From the NCBI RefSeq assembly GCF_028287845.1, contig NZ_JAQBOW010000071.1, positions 1-64,000 on the forward strand: a DNA stretch of 64,000 nt. Reading direction: 5' to 3'. A program made the translations under genes and the position numbers. The notes under the pieces are model-generated. The model searched no databases. It saw only the letters and a list, made by a program, of their open reading frames with translations, and was not told the DNA's origin. Of this stretch, positions 48,885-59,316 are shown piece by piece. The DNA comes from Mucilaginibacter sp. (GTDB taxonomy: Bacteria; Bacteroidota; Bacteroidia; Sphingobacteriales; Sphingobacteriaceae). Numbering within the stretch: the first letter of the stretch is position 1; each line of letters starts with the position of its first letter.

Positions 48885-49751
48885 TTACATGCCAATATTT
48901 ACGAAGATAGACCGATAACTATCAGGAGAAACTGACGCCATCCTTTTAAAGTAATGACTAAACTGTTCGGGGGTAGAAAAGTTCAGGTTATAGGCAATTT
49001 CCTTAACCGGTTTTGATGTGAATTGCAAAAAACGTTTGGCCTCTGCCAACAGTTGCCCGTCTATGATTTCCTTTGCGCCCTGACCGCCACATTTTCTACA
49101 AATATCGCTTAGCTTCCGGGCACTCAAACCAAGCATTTCTGCATAAGTCTCTACAGATCGGTTAGATGAAAATTGTTTAATAACAAGTTCCATAAATTTT
49201 CTATATAGCTGATTTTCCTGCTTATCATAAGCACCCTCCCGAAGTGCATCCTTCAGATTAGCAATCTTTATCATTATAACTTTTAAATAGGCAGCTATTG
49301 CATCAGGTTTATTTATGTATTCTTCCGAAACATATTCCTGGTGCATCATATCAAAAAGGGGCAAAAGATTGTTAAACTCCTTCTCTGAAACCGGTATATA
49401 TTGGTGTGAGCTTACATTATTGAAGAGCACCGCTTTACAATTGTTGGCGCTTGCCGGAGTTCTTTCCCAAAAGCTATCTCCAAAACTTAAAGTATATCCT
49501 TTTATGAATTTAGCTGTATAGAGTGAAAAAAGTTGCCCTTTAGAAAGTAAAAATACTTCATTACCTGAAATAGGGTAAGACCTATTGTCTATCATAACCT
49601 CGCCGGTGCCATTGGTAAGCAGCAGTATCCTGTGATAGTTTAATCTCGTAACTCCAACCGGCAAACCATCTTTTAAAAAGGAAATAGAAAAGGAATCTTT
49701 AATTTCCTGCTCCTTTATTAAGTTCTGATCAATGTTGAGAGCGGCTTTCAT
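48885..49751 (-). CDS. AraC-family transcriptional regulator
   Basis: C-terminal SNRSVETYAEMLGLSARKLSDICRKCGGQGAKEIIDGQLLAEAKRFLQFTSKPVKEIAYNLNFSTPEQFSHYFKRMASVSPDSYR. Confidence 0.93.
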   Translation of the reverse strand: MKAALNIDQNLIKEQEIKDSFSISFLKDGLPVGVTRLNYHRILLLTNGTGEVMIDNRSYPISGNEVFLLSKGQLFSLYTAKFIKGYTLSFGDSFWERTPASANNCKAVLFNNVSSHQYIPVSEKEFNNLLPLFDMMHQEYVSEEYINKPDAIAAYLKVIMIKIANLKDALREGAYDKQENQLYRKFMELVIKQFSSNRSVETYAEMLGLSARKLSDICRKCGGQGAKEIIDGQLLAEAKRFLQFTSKPVKEIAYNLNFSTPEQFSHYFKRMASVSPDSYRSIFVNIGM

Positions 49752-50156
49752 ATATACTTGCAAATTTAAGCACACGCTATTTAAAAGGTAGCTATTACTT
49801 AATTTTTTTACATTGATCCGATATCTGTAGTTTGGCTTCTAAGATTGATTTAAATAAAGAAGATAAATTAGGTAAGATCTTTAATAACTTAACTGCCTGA
49901 AATGTTATTTAATCAGGATGAAAAGAAAGCACTTGCTAAAAAACAATTTGAGGGAATCTTACAGCCATACAGTAAGACCGGCAAGTACTCTTTAGATCAT
50001 TAGCATCTGACTTTATTATAATACTGCTAAATATTCCCTTGTCAAATATTATCAGAACATTTACTAACGGCCAGGTGTTGTATTATATAGTTATAAGCCA
50101 CTATAAATGAGCTTTCTAATAATTGGCAATAATAAATTTTAATAAATACCATAACT

Positions 50157-50675
50157 ATGAAAAAGTTAATCACACTATTAATGCTGCTAGGCAACATTAC
50201 AGCCTTTGCCCAAAGCCAAACGGGGGCCAATCCGGATTCGGCCACTTTAATATTTGTAACCCAGGCCAACTTAAGCAATATGAAAGAGGTACATACCGGA
50301 CAACTGGCCATTAGTAAGGCTAAAACCGCCGGCGTTAAAGCCTTTGGCACCAGGATGGTTGCAGATCATACTAAAGCAGATAATGAGCTGATGCAGATAA
50401 TTAAATCAAAACGTTGGCAGGTATCACCACCGGCTGCTGCCGATGTGGCTCCTGATGATATGCTAACCCGTAGTTTAGGTTATAATTTTGATAGAAACTA
50501 TGTAAGGATGATGGTGCAAGATCACAAAAAAGCTGTTGCTTATTTTGAAACAGCTGCCGTTAATGTACCCGATCCGGAGGTAAAAGCATTTATAAGAAAA
50601 ACTTTGCCTGTGTTAAGGCAACACCTGGCCAGTATACAAACCATTGCCACTAATATGGGTATTACTTATAAATAA
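50157..50675 (+). CDS. DUF4142-domain secreted protein
   Basis: Signal peptide; KAFGTRMVADHTKADNELMQI, YVRMMVQDHKKAVAYFETAA, VKAFIRKTLPVLRQHLASIQTI. Confidence 0.87.
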   Translation: MKKLITLLMLLGNITAFAQSQTGANPDSATLIFVTQANLSNMKEVHTGQLAISKAKTAGVKAFGTRMVADHTKADNELMQIIKSKRWQVSPPAAADVAPDDMLTRSLGYNFDRNYVRMMVQDHKKAVAYFETAAVNVPDPEVKAFIRKTLPVLRQHLASIQTIATNMGITYK

Positions 50676-50988
50676 GCGATTATTAATATTAATGCGTTTG
50701 GTGATTAAAATCGATATAAAAAATTAATTCCCGGGTGAAGTAAGCAAATGCAACAATAAACCTATATCCGTTAAATGTTATTACTGTACCATGTACACGT
50801 TGATGCATCAATTGTGGTACGCTGAAAATTAACGGATTAATAGCAGTTGTGTGCGAATTTGTACTATTAATAAATGGACAGCCTTTGGTAAAATTATGTT
50901 AATAAGTTTTTGAGTGTACTTAAAACACTATATTGTTATTGTTCGTACAATATTATATCTTGTTTTAATTATGGAATAATAATATATT

Positions 50989-51246
50989 ATGGAAAAAATA
51001 TATATAACAAATCAGGTTAAATTAGAAATATTAAATATTGGGGGCCTAGCTTCAACACAACCTTATAATTTAAATGGATTTACACCCTTATTTACCTTAG
51101 GATACAGTAACTTTCCGCATTGTAAAATATTAGAAGACAGGCTACAATCAATAGCAATCCAATACAATACCGGGAAATTGATTTTGCCGGATAGTATATC
51201 AGAAGATCTTACTGTTAAACAGTGTATTGAATTAGTAATGATGTAA
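50989..51246 (+). CDS. small protein of unknown function, directly upstream of the STAND/NACHT-like gene
   Basis: 85-aa ORF 22 nt upstream of 51269; no recognised motif. Confidence 0.6.
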   Translation: MEKIYITNQVKLEILNIGGLASTQPYNLNGFTPLFTLGYSNFPHCKILEDRLQSIAIQYNTGKLILPDSISEDLTVKQCIELVMM

Positions 51247-51268
51247 TGTATAAAAAACAATTTGGGCA

Positions 51269-53836
51269 ATGATAATGAACACGATTTCATTACATCAATA
51301 CGAACAATTAAAAAAAAGAATACTTGTAACAGCCGGTATCAGCCATGTTTTACCCGCAGATTGTAAAGTACTATCACATCGTGTATCAAAAAAAACCGGT
51401 AATAGAATTAGTGAAACTACTTTTAAACGTATATATGGTTTTGCCCATAGTAAGTTTACGCCATCATTGTTTACGCTTGATATACTGGCAAAATATTGTG
51501 ATCATAAAGGATGGAAGGATTTTTGCGAAAAAGAGGATAACAGTTTAATAAAAAACCAGAATGAAAATTTAAACTGGCAATTATTGCAGCAAACCGCTCA
51601 CAAAATAACCGCATTTACACTACAGGCCCTAAAAAACAAATCGGGTATTCCATATAATCAAACTATTAAAAGGGATTTTATTGATTTTCATTTTGATGAA
51701 TTTTTAAACTCTGGCTGTACAGGCACACTATTGACTGCGCCTGCCGGATATGGAAAAACCATAGCACTATGCCATTGGATTGAAGAAAAAATGGCTGCAG
51801 ATGCAGCTAATGGGACTAATGACATTATACTATTGTTTAGCAGCAGTGCTTTAATGAGCGTTTTGCTAAGTGGCAAAGGTTTGAACGACTGGATACTTAC
51901 TTTACTTGGGTACAGTATTGATAATGATATTAATGTTTTATTAGATATTAAGCAAAGGAAGGATAGTAAGTTTTACCTTATTGTTGATGGGTTTGATGAG
52001 TTTATGTTTAAAAATGAGCAATTCAAGGTTACTTTAAATCAGCTAATTGATGTTTTTTCACTTTACCAATCGCACGATTGGTTTAAACTTGTTTTAACTA
52101 CGCGCTTTGCTACCTGGATAAATAATAGCCAGACTATGGAAATTGGTACCGGCACATGGTTTACGGGGCTTGAAAATGATAGTTATAGTAATGTGCCATT
52201 GTTTAATAGAGAGGAGCTTAAAAAGCTTTGCCATAAGATTAACCCCGCAGTAGAAAGCGTTATTTCTATAGAGGTAGCCGAAAGTTTTAATCATCCTTTA
52301 TACCTGCAATTTTATTATAAACTTAATAAAGTAAACTTCTCATTAAACAGTGTTGATCATTTTTCTATCTATGAATTGATCTCTACATTCATTATACATA
52401 GGGTTTTTCTGGGCAATTACCCTACAGAAAAATTATTGTTTATTAAAAAGTTTGTTGAAGCGCTTGATTTTGAAAATGATGTTTACCAAATAGATAGATT
52501 ACAGGTGAATGATCTTATAAAGCAATATAGCCATGCCTACCAGGAGTTATTAAGTATAGGCTTTTTAAGAGAAACGAATGAAAGCAGTAAGTACCATTAT
52601 AATAACTGCATAGTATTTGGTAATGATAATTTTCTGGAGTATAGTATTGCCAGGATATTACTTTATGAAAATAGTAACTTGTTTGATGCTGATTTGATTA
52701 AAAGAATAAACACTTTACTAGCTAATAGCCCGCGGAAAGTAGAGGTATTAAAGTGGTGCATAATGCATGCTATAAACTCGGGCCAGTTAAGAAATATCGA
52801 CCAATTAACAGAGGCGATCCTGGGATCAAATGAAAAATTAGAGTTGATTATATTTTTGGGCAAATTGTTGGAGAAAGAATCCTTATCAGTAAAAAACAAT
52901 GAAGCTCTGGTGCAGTATTTTAAGCAGCCTTTTAGTAAAAAAATATTTGAATATTTTTTCGGATTTGAGCTTATTAATCCGGACTATAAAAAAGTGCTGA
53001 ATGTTTTATTAAAATTTGAGTTTTCAACTAAAAAAAAGATATTAATTCATACTACTTTAGGAATAATAGCAGCTATTCAGCTTGATTTAAATGAGCTGGA
53101 GGCTTGCCTTTTAAATTTAAAAGCCTTCCAAAAAACAGCGTATGATTCTTTTATCATAAATCCATTAAACTGCCTTGATGCTTTATACTATCATTTAAAA
53201 TATGGCATTATTAAACGGGAGGTTCTGCGCGATCTGACTAAATTATCATTTAATCCGCCCACAGACAGAACGGGGTTTAAAAAATGTGCATCAAATGACC
53301 TATTGTATTTATTGGGGTTAAATACAATGATGTTATGCTATAACTCTAAAAAAACAATCAGGTTTATTGAATTTTTAAAGAAAAATTATAAACCTGATTT
53401 GTTTGGTGATAATACAACGCAATATGGATTCTTTTTAAAAGTTATAACTGCCGATGCTTATTATGATTTGGGTAATAATACAAAGGTAGCAGAAACGTAT
53501 TACGCTATTTCTAACGCTTATAAAAATAGCGGGGAACGGTTAACGCCTTATATGAAAATTTTGTTTCATAACCTAAAAGTTAAAACCTTAATAAACACAC
53601 CGCGTGCAATTCATATCGTTACCGAAATGAAAAGCATTAATGCCATTGCTGATAAATCCGGCTATAAATTTCCTAAGCTGTATGTATCTGTGATATTATT
53701 AAAGAGCGCTGATTTGCAAACATCAATGCCCAAATTGTATAAACAGGTAAATTATGATTTTATAAAAATGCTACACGAAAATAAGCTAAACACCAAGATT
53801 TTTTTGCAGCAGAATGCAATAAGTAATGGAGCATAA
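51269..53836 (+). CDS. STAND/NACHT-like P-loop ATPase with conserved N-terminal HTH-like domain
   Basis: Walker A LLTAPAGYGKTIALCHW; Walker B FYLIVDGFDEFM; downstream KLVLTTRFATWI sensor-like; N-terminal KVLSHRVSKKTGNRISETTFKRIYGFAHSKFTPSLFTLDILAKYCDHKGWKDFC; long helical C-terminus. Confidence 0.8.
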   Translation: MIMNTISLHQYEQLKKRILVTAGISHVLPADCKVLSHRVSKKTGNRISETTFKRIYGFAHSKFTPSLFTLDILAKYCDHKGWKDFCEKEDNSLIKNQNENLNWQLLQQTAHKITAFTLQALKNKSGIPYNQTIKRDFIDFHFDEFLNSGCTGTLLTAPAGYGKTIALCHWIEEKMAADAANGTNDIILLFSSSALMSVLLSGKGLNDWILTLLGYSIDNDINVLLDIKQRKDSKFYLIVDGFDEFMFKNEQFKVTLNQLIDVFSLYQSHDWFKLVLTTRFATWINNSQTMEIGTGTWFTGLENDSYSNVPLFNREELKKLCHKINPAVESVISIEVAESFNHPLYLQFYYKLNKVNFSLNSVDHFSIYELISTFIIHRVFLGNYPTEKLLFIKKFVEALDFENDVYQIDRLQVNDLIKQYSHAYQELLSIGFLRETNESSKYHYNNCIVFGNDNFLEYSIARILLYENSNLFDADLIKRINTLLANSPRKVEVLKWCIMHAINSGQLRNIDQLTEAILGSNEKLELIIFLGKLLEKESLSVKNNEALVQYFKQPFSKKIFEYFFGFELINPDYKKVLNVLLKFEFSTKKKILIHTTLGIIAAIQLDLNELEACLLNLKAFQKTAYDSFIINPLNCLDALYYHLKYGIIKREVLRDLTKLSFNPPTDRTGFKKCASNDLLYLLGLNTMMLCYNSKKTIRFIEFLKKNYKPDLFGDNTTQYGFFLKVITADAYYDLGNNTKVAETYYAISNAYKNSGERLTPYMKILFHNLKVKTLINTPRAIHIVTEMKSINAIADKSGYKFPKLYVSVILLKSADLQTSMPKLYKQVNYDFIKMLHENKLNTKIFLQQNAISNGA

Positions 53837-53837
53837 A

Positions 53838-53870
53838 AAAAGGCTCCCTGGTAACCAGGGAGCCTTTTTC
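53838..53870. terminator. intrinsic (bidirectional-looking) terminator
   Basis: AAAGGCTCCCTGG TAA CCAGGGAGCCTTTTT between convergent NACHT-like gene and infB. Confidence 0.85.
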
Positions 53871-53889
53871 TGTTATAAAGTTAATGCTA

Positions 53890-56853
53890 TTAAAGCTTGC
53901 GTTTAACCTCTACATTTTCGTAAGCTTCAACAATGTCACCTACTTCGATGTTGTTAAAGTTTTGGATATTTAAACCGCACTCGTAGTTTGCCGATACTTC
54001 TTTAACATCGTCTTTAAAGCGTTTTAATGAAGCCAGTTCGCCGGTATAAATAACCACACCTTCGCGCACTATACGTATTTTACTGTTACGGGTAATTTTA
54101 CCATCTAATACCATACACCCTGCAATGGTACCAACCTTGCTAATCTTGAAGGTTTCGCGTATCTCTACGTTAGCAACAATCTTCTCTTCGAAAGTTGGTG
54201 CAAGCATGCCTTCCATAGCAGCCTTGATCTCGTTGATCGCATCGTAGATGATAGAGTAAAGCCTGATATCAATTTGCTCGGCCTCGGCCAGTTTACGTGC
54301 GCCACCTGAAGGACGTACCTGGAAACCAATAATTATCGCGTCAGAAGCGGAAGCTAATAATACATCAGATTCTGATATCTGTCCAACAGCTTTTGATATA
54401 ACGTTAACCTGTATCTGCTCGGTAGATAGTTTCAACAATGAATCGGATAACGCTTCAATTGAACCATCCACGTCACCTTTAACAATAATATTAAGCTCTT
54501 TAAAGTTACCAACTGCCAAACGGCGGCCAATTTCATCAAGGGTGATATGTTTTTGTGTGCGTAAACCTTGTTCGCGTTGTAATTGTAAACGCTTATTGGC
54601 AATCTCACGTGCTTCAACTTCGGTTTCTAACACGTTAAATTTATCACCAGCTGTTGGCGCGCCCTGCATACCTAATACCTGTACCGGTGTTGATGGCCCT
54701 GCAGATTCAACACGCTGGCCGCGCTCATTGGTCAATGCTTTTACACGACCGCTGTAACAACCCGCTAAAATAGGATCGCCTACCTTTAATGTGCCTGCCT
54801 GTACTAATATAGTAGTAACAATACCACGGCCCTTGTCTAAAGCTGCCTCAATAACAGTACCAACGGCACGTTTCTTAGGATTAGCTTTAAGTTCTAACAA
54901 TTCGGCTTCAAGCAACACTTTTTCTAAAAGCAGATCGATGTTTAAGCCTGTTTTTGCCGAAATTTCTTGTGTTTGATATTTACCACCCCATTCTTCAACC
55001 AAAATATTCATGGCCGATAGTTGCTCACGCACCTTGTCGGCATTAGCACCCGGGCGGTCAATTTTATTGAATGCAAATATAATTGGGGCACCTGCAGCCT
55101 GTGCGTGGTTTATAGCCTCGCGGGTTTGCGGCATCACACTATCATCAGCAGCAATTACAATAATTACAATATCTGTTACCTGTGCACCCCTTGCACGCAT
55201 AGCGGTAAACGCCTCGTGACCCGGTGTATCCAGGAATGTTATTTTTCCTTTATTATCTGGCAATGTTACTTCATAGGCACCAATGTGCTGGGTAATACCA
55301 CCGGCTTCGCCACCTATAACATTTGTTTTACGTATAAAATCAAGCAATGAGGTTTTACCATGATCTACGTGGCCCATTATGGTTACAATAGGTGCACGGG
55401 GGATCAGATCTTCCGGAGCATCCGGTTGATCAAGGATAAATTCTTCGTCCTGTGGTTTTACAAACTCAATCTGGTAGCCAAACTCATCAGCAACAATACT
55501 TAGTGTTTCTGCATCAAGACGTTGGTTAATGGATACAAACATACCCAGGCTCATACAGGTTGATATGATCTGCGTTACAGGCACATCCATCATTATCCCT
55601 AACTCATTAGCCGTAACAAATTCTGTAACCTTCAATACTTTTGATTGCGCATCTTGCTCTAATGCCAACTCATCCGCATTTGCAGCCACATCATCACGTT
55701 TTTGACGACGGAATTTAGCCCGCTGTGCGAACTTGCCAGATTTACCTGCGCCGCTTAAACGGGCAAGCGTTGCCTTAATTTGGTCCTGTATATCTTTTTC
55801 TGAAGGCTCTTCTTTAGGGCCGGTACTTGCCGGAGCATTACGGTTAAAGTTATTATTAGGGCGATTGCCTTGATAGCCGCCACCGGTATTATGAGGCCTG
55901 TTCCTGAAATCAGGACGATTGGCGTTATTATTGTTATTACCGCCACTTTGTGGAGCTGTGCCACCACCAGCCGGATTAGCTCCCTGCTGATTGTTAGTGC
56001 CGCCACTTTGTCCGGGAGGTGGATTATCTTTACGTTTTCTTTTACGTTTATGATCCGCATTAGTGTTTGATGATGAAGCTACCGGGTTACGTTTTGGCAC
56101 AACAGGTAAAGTTATCCTGCCAACAATATTCGGCCCGCTTAAACGCTCGGCCTTAGCTCTGATAACATCATGGTCGCCGCCACCTTCTTCATTAGGTTCA
56201 ACAGCAACAGGTGTTACAACCGGAGTCGCTATTTTTTTCACCTCTTCAGCCTTAGGTGGCTCTGGTGCAACTTCCTTTTTAATTTCAGCTACCGGTTCTG
56301 ATAGTTTTATTTCTTCTTTTGGTTCTTCTTTTATTTCTTCTTTTAACGCAACAGGCTCTGGCTTTACAACTTCTTTTTCAATCTTCTCGATTGGTTTAGC
56401 ATGTAAGTTATTCAGATCTATTTTCCCAACAACTTTTACACCCGGAAGTGAATCGGAACTTTGCTCTTCTACCTTTACAGGCTCAGGAGCAGGTACCGGC
56501 TTTGGTATTTCAGCCTGAACAGATGGGGCAGTGTAATTGCCGGCATTTTTTATCAGAATCTCTTCATTCTCAAAATCCCTTGAACGACGGTTTGTTTCAA
56601 CCGGCTTATCAGGAGTAATGCCAGGCTCGTCTTTACGTATCTTGCCGATACTTATCTGCTTGGCTTCTTCCTTGATACTTTTGTCAACAGCAAACTCTTT
56701 CAACAATGCGCCGTACATGTCGTTATCCAGCTTTGCCATAGGTTGTTTTTCAACCTTGTAGCCTTTGGTAGCCAAAAAATCGACAATGGTACCCATGCCA
56801 ATGTTAAGCTCTTTTACTGCTTTTATTAATTTTATTGATTTGTCTTCTGACAT
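53890..56853 (-). CDS. infB: translation initiation factor IF-2
   Basis: [73 protein letters not shown]. Confidence 0.97.
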   Translation of the reverse strand: MSEDKSIKLIKAVKELNIGMGTIVDFLATKGYKVEKQPMAKLDNDMYGALLKEFAVDKSIKEEAKQISIGKIRKDEPGITPDKPVETNRRSRDFENEEILIKNAGNYTAPSVQAEIPKPVPAPEPVKVEEQSSDSLPGVKVVGKIDLNNLHAKPIEKIEKEVVKPEPVALKEEIKEEPKEEIKLSEPVAEIKKEVAPEPPKAEEVKKIATPVVTPVAVEPNEEGGGDHDVIRAKAERLSGPNIVGRITLPVVPKRNPVASSSNTNADHKRKRKRKDNPPPGQSGGTNNQQGANPAGGGTAPQSGGNNNNNANRPDFRNRPHNTGGGYQGNRPNNNFNRNAPASTGPKEEPSEKDIQDQIKATLARLSGAGKSGKFAQRAKFRRQKRDDVAANADELALEQDAQSKVLKVTEFVTANELGIMMDVPVTQIISTCMSLGMFVSINQRLDAETLSIVADEFGYQIEFVKPQDEEFILDQPDAPEDLIPRAPIVTIMGHVDHGKTSLLDFIRKTNVIGGEAGGITQHIGAYEVTLPDNKGKITFLDTPGHEAFTAMRARGAQVTDIVIIVIAADDSVMPQTREAINHAQAAGAPIIFAFNKIDRPGANADKVREQLSAMNILVEEWGGKYQTQEISAKTGLNIDLLLEKVLLEAELLELKANPKKRAVGTVIEAALDKGRGIVTTILVQAGTLKVGDPILAGCYSGRVKALTNERGQRVESAGPSTPVQVLGMQGAPTAGDKFNVLETEVEAREIANKRLQLQREQGLRTQKHITLDEIGRRLAVGNFKELNIIVKGDVDGSIEALSDSLLKLSTEQIQVNVISKAVGQISESDVLLASASDAIIIGFQVRPSGGARKLAEAEQIDIRLYSIIYDAINEIKAAMEGMLAPTFEEKIVANVEIRETFKISKVGTIAGCMVLDGKITRNSKIRIVREGVVIYTGELASLKRFKDDVKEVSANYECGLNIQNFNNIEVGDIVEAYENVEVKRKL

Positions 56854-56916
56854 TTATTAATTCTTTCTCTGCTTTATTGTAATGCAAAAATACGATTTTA
56901 ATTTTGCTTATTTTTT

Positions 56917-58152
56917 TTATTCAAATTCTGCTTGTAAAACTGATAGTACTTCTTTTACTGTTTCTTCTTCTAAATCGGTACGTTTTACCAATTCGCCTAC
57001 AGTTAAAGCTAAAACCGATTTTGCTGTATCTAAACCAATACGTTTAAACTCATCAATGATCCAGCTTTCAATTTCATCTGAAAATTCTTCAATATCCACA
57101 TCTTCATCATGCTCATCAGCCTCACGGTAAACATCAATTTCATAACCGGTTAATTTACCGGCCAGTTTAATATTATGCCCGCCACGGCCTATCGCTAATG
57201 ATACCTGGTCGGGTTTTAAATATACTGCCGCTGTTTTTTTCTCATCATCCAGTTTAATAGATGTGATCTTAGCCGGCGATAATGCACGTTGTATATATAA
57301 TTGAATATTATTAGTATAGTTTATTACATCGATATTTTCGTTCTTCAACTCGCGAACGATACCATGTATACGCGATCCCTTCATGCCCACACAAGCACCA
57401 ACCGGATCAATACGATCATCGTATGATTCAACCGCTACTTTAGCTCTTTCGCCCGGCTCGCGTACAATTTTCTTGATGGTTATTAAGCCATCAAAAATTT
57501 CAGGTACTTCCAGCTCAAATAAGCGTTGTAAAAACTCAGGCGCTGTGCGCGATATAATGATCTTAGGGTTGCTGTTAAGCATATCTACCTTATAAACAAT
57601 AGCTTTTACGCTATCGCCTTTTTTAAAGTAATCGGCAGGTATTTGCTCTGTTTTGGGCAATAAAAGTTCATTACCTTCATCATCAAGCACTAAAGTCTCT
57701 TTTTTCCATACCTGGTAAACTTCACCTGTAACAATTTCACCAACGCGGTCTTTATATTTCTTAAATATCTCGTCTTTCTCCAGTTCTAATATTTTAGATA
57801 CCAGTGTTTGGCGAGCGGCTAATATAGCACGGCGACCAAAACTCTCTAAAGTGATCAGCTCAATATAGTCATCACCTACTTCCAGATCCGGATCAAGCGT
57901 TTTCGCTTCTTTTAATTCAATTTCCAGGTCATCATCCTCGCTAAAGCCATCTTCCATAACCACACGTGTGCGCCAAATTTCTAAGTCGCCATTATCCGTA
58001 TTCACAATTACGTCACAATTTTCATCTGTTCCGTATTTTTTGCGGATCATACTTCTGAAAACGTCTTCCAACACGCTCATCATCGTTGGACGATCGATGT
58101 TTTTGAAATCTTTGAATTCCTGGAAAGAATCAATTAAATTAATATTGCTCAT
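56917..58152 (-). CDS. nusA: transcription termination/antitermination factor NusA
   Basis: IISRTAPEFLQRLFELEVPEI, VESYDDRIDPVGACVGMKGSRIHGIVREL, VSLAIGRGGHNIKLAGKLTGYEIDV. Confidence 0.97.
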   Translation of the reverse strand: MSNINLIDSFQEFKDFKNIDRPTMMSVLEDVFRSMIRKKYGTDENCDVIVNTDNGDLEIWRTRVVMEDGFSEDDDLEIELKEAKTLDPDLEVGDDYIELITLESFGRRAILAARQTLVSKILELEKDEIFKKYKDRVGEIVTGEVYQVWKKETLVLDDEGNELLLPKTEQIPADYFKKGDSVKAIVYKVDMLNSNPKIIISRTAPEFLQRLFELEVPEIFDGLITIKKIVREPGERAKVAVESYDDRIDPVGACVGMKGSRIHGIVRELKNENIDVINYTNNIQLYIQRALSPAKITSIKLDDEKKTAAVYLKPDQVSLAIGRGGHNIKLAGKLTGYEIDVYREADEHDEDVDIEEFSDEIESWIIDEFKRIGLDTAKSVLALTVGELVKRTDLEEETVKEVLSVLQAEFE

Positions 58153-58237
58153 TTTTCATTAAAGTTATTTGTTCATTAAAGGCAATGAAGCTATCATGGG
58201 CTTGTTCTTTTTTTTAAGCTGTAGCTCATGATGGTTC

Positions 58238-58729
58238 TTACTTAAATGATATTAAAACCTTTGTTTCTATTATTTGCTCTACCGGGATAACGCTTTCAAT
58301 AATTTCGGCCTTTTTCCCTTTTTCTTTTATTTTTTCTTCAATCAGTACAGCATCTTCTGTAATTGCCGTTAGCTTACCTTCTCTTTTACTGCCATCGGCC
58401 ATTTTTATAGCCAGGTCTCTGCCAATGTTTTTGGTGTATTGTCTTACCATAGTTAGTGGTAAATCAATACCCGGCGATGATACTTCAAGGTTGTAAGGTG
58501 TTTTTATCACATCTTCCTCTTCCAGCTTAAAACCCACATAACGGCTTATCTGCACACATTCGGCTATCCCAATGCCTTTATCACCATCAACCAGTATAAT
58601 CAATTTTCCGTTCGGGTGTAATTTAGCACTCACCAAAAATAAATCAGGCCGCGCAATTTCGGCAATCTTCTCTTCAACCAGTTCAACAACCCTTTTTTCA
58701 ATGTTCATATCCGCATCCTTTTCCGCCAT
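58238..58729 (-). CDS. rimP: ribosome maturation factor RimP
   Basis: LVDGDKGIGIAECVQISRYVG, YNLEVSSPGIDLPL; upstream of nusA-infB. Confidence 0.93.
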   Translation of the reverse strand: MAEKDADMNIEKRVVELVEEKIAEIARPDLFLVSAKLHPNGKLIILVDGDKGIGIAECVQISRYVGFKLEEEDVIKTPYNLEVSSPGIDLPLTMVRQYTKNIGRDLAIKMADGSKREGKLTAITEDAVLIEEKIKEKGKKAEIIESVIPVEQIIETKVLISFK

Positions 58730-58825
58730 TACCGGAATGATTGGTAAACTAAAAGAGGGGGCAAACGGCCCCCTCTTTCTTAATTAGGTGCAAATATACT
58801 GAAATATTTTTGATTTTCAAGCAGT

Positions 58826-59242
58826 TCATGGCTTAAAAATCAAATCAATAAAATGTAATTTTCCTATTCGGGCATTACCTTTAATATAATCCCATATGTT
58901 TTTGTTGCCCGCGTAGTTATAATAGCGCACAAAATAACTTTGTTGTTTTGTAAATGGGGTATCCGGAGTAAATATTAGTATGCTGTCTTTAAGCTGATAC
59001 TGCCCGGGCTGTATGGGCTGGTAGTCTTTCATATCAGTATCTGCCGGCAGGCGGTAAATGGCGAATAAACTTTGCCAGGCATTTATTGTATCCCTGTTAA
59101 TATCATGCATGATAACAGACTCGATACCGGTTATTTTTAAGGATTGGTTGTTATTAACCAGGCTAATATTTACGGTAGTTTTAGGTGGATTTGCTGTGCA
59201 ACCCAGGCAAACGCATATTATTAACAACCAAAATTTTTTCAT
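58826..59242 (-). CDS. putative lipoprotein, unknown function
   Basis: MKKFWLLIICVCLGCTANPP lipobox. Confidence 0.72.
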   Translation of the reverse strand: MKKFWLLIICVCLGCTANPPKTTVNISLVNNNQSLKITGIESVIMHDINRDTINAWQSLFAIYRLPADTDMKDYQPIQPGQYQLKDSILIFTPDTPFTKQQSYFVRYYNYAGNKNIWDYIKGNARIGKLHFIDLIFKP

Positions 59243-59316
59243 TAAGTAATATTACTAAAACAGATAGATTTAAAAGTATTATAAAACAAAAGGTATAAAG
59301 TTTAAATTTATACCAT

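Noticed and set aside
56063-56518. 151-aa Ser/Gly-rich plus-strand ORF
   Set aside because: Antisense to the low-complexity N-terminal part of infB
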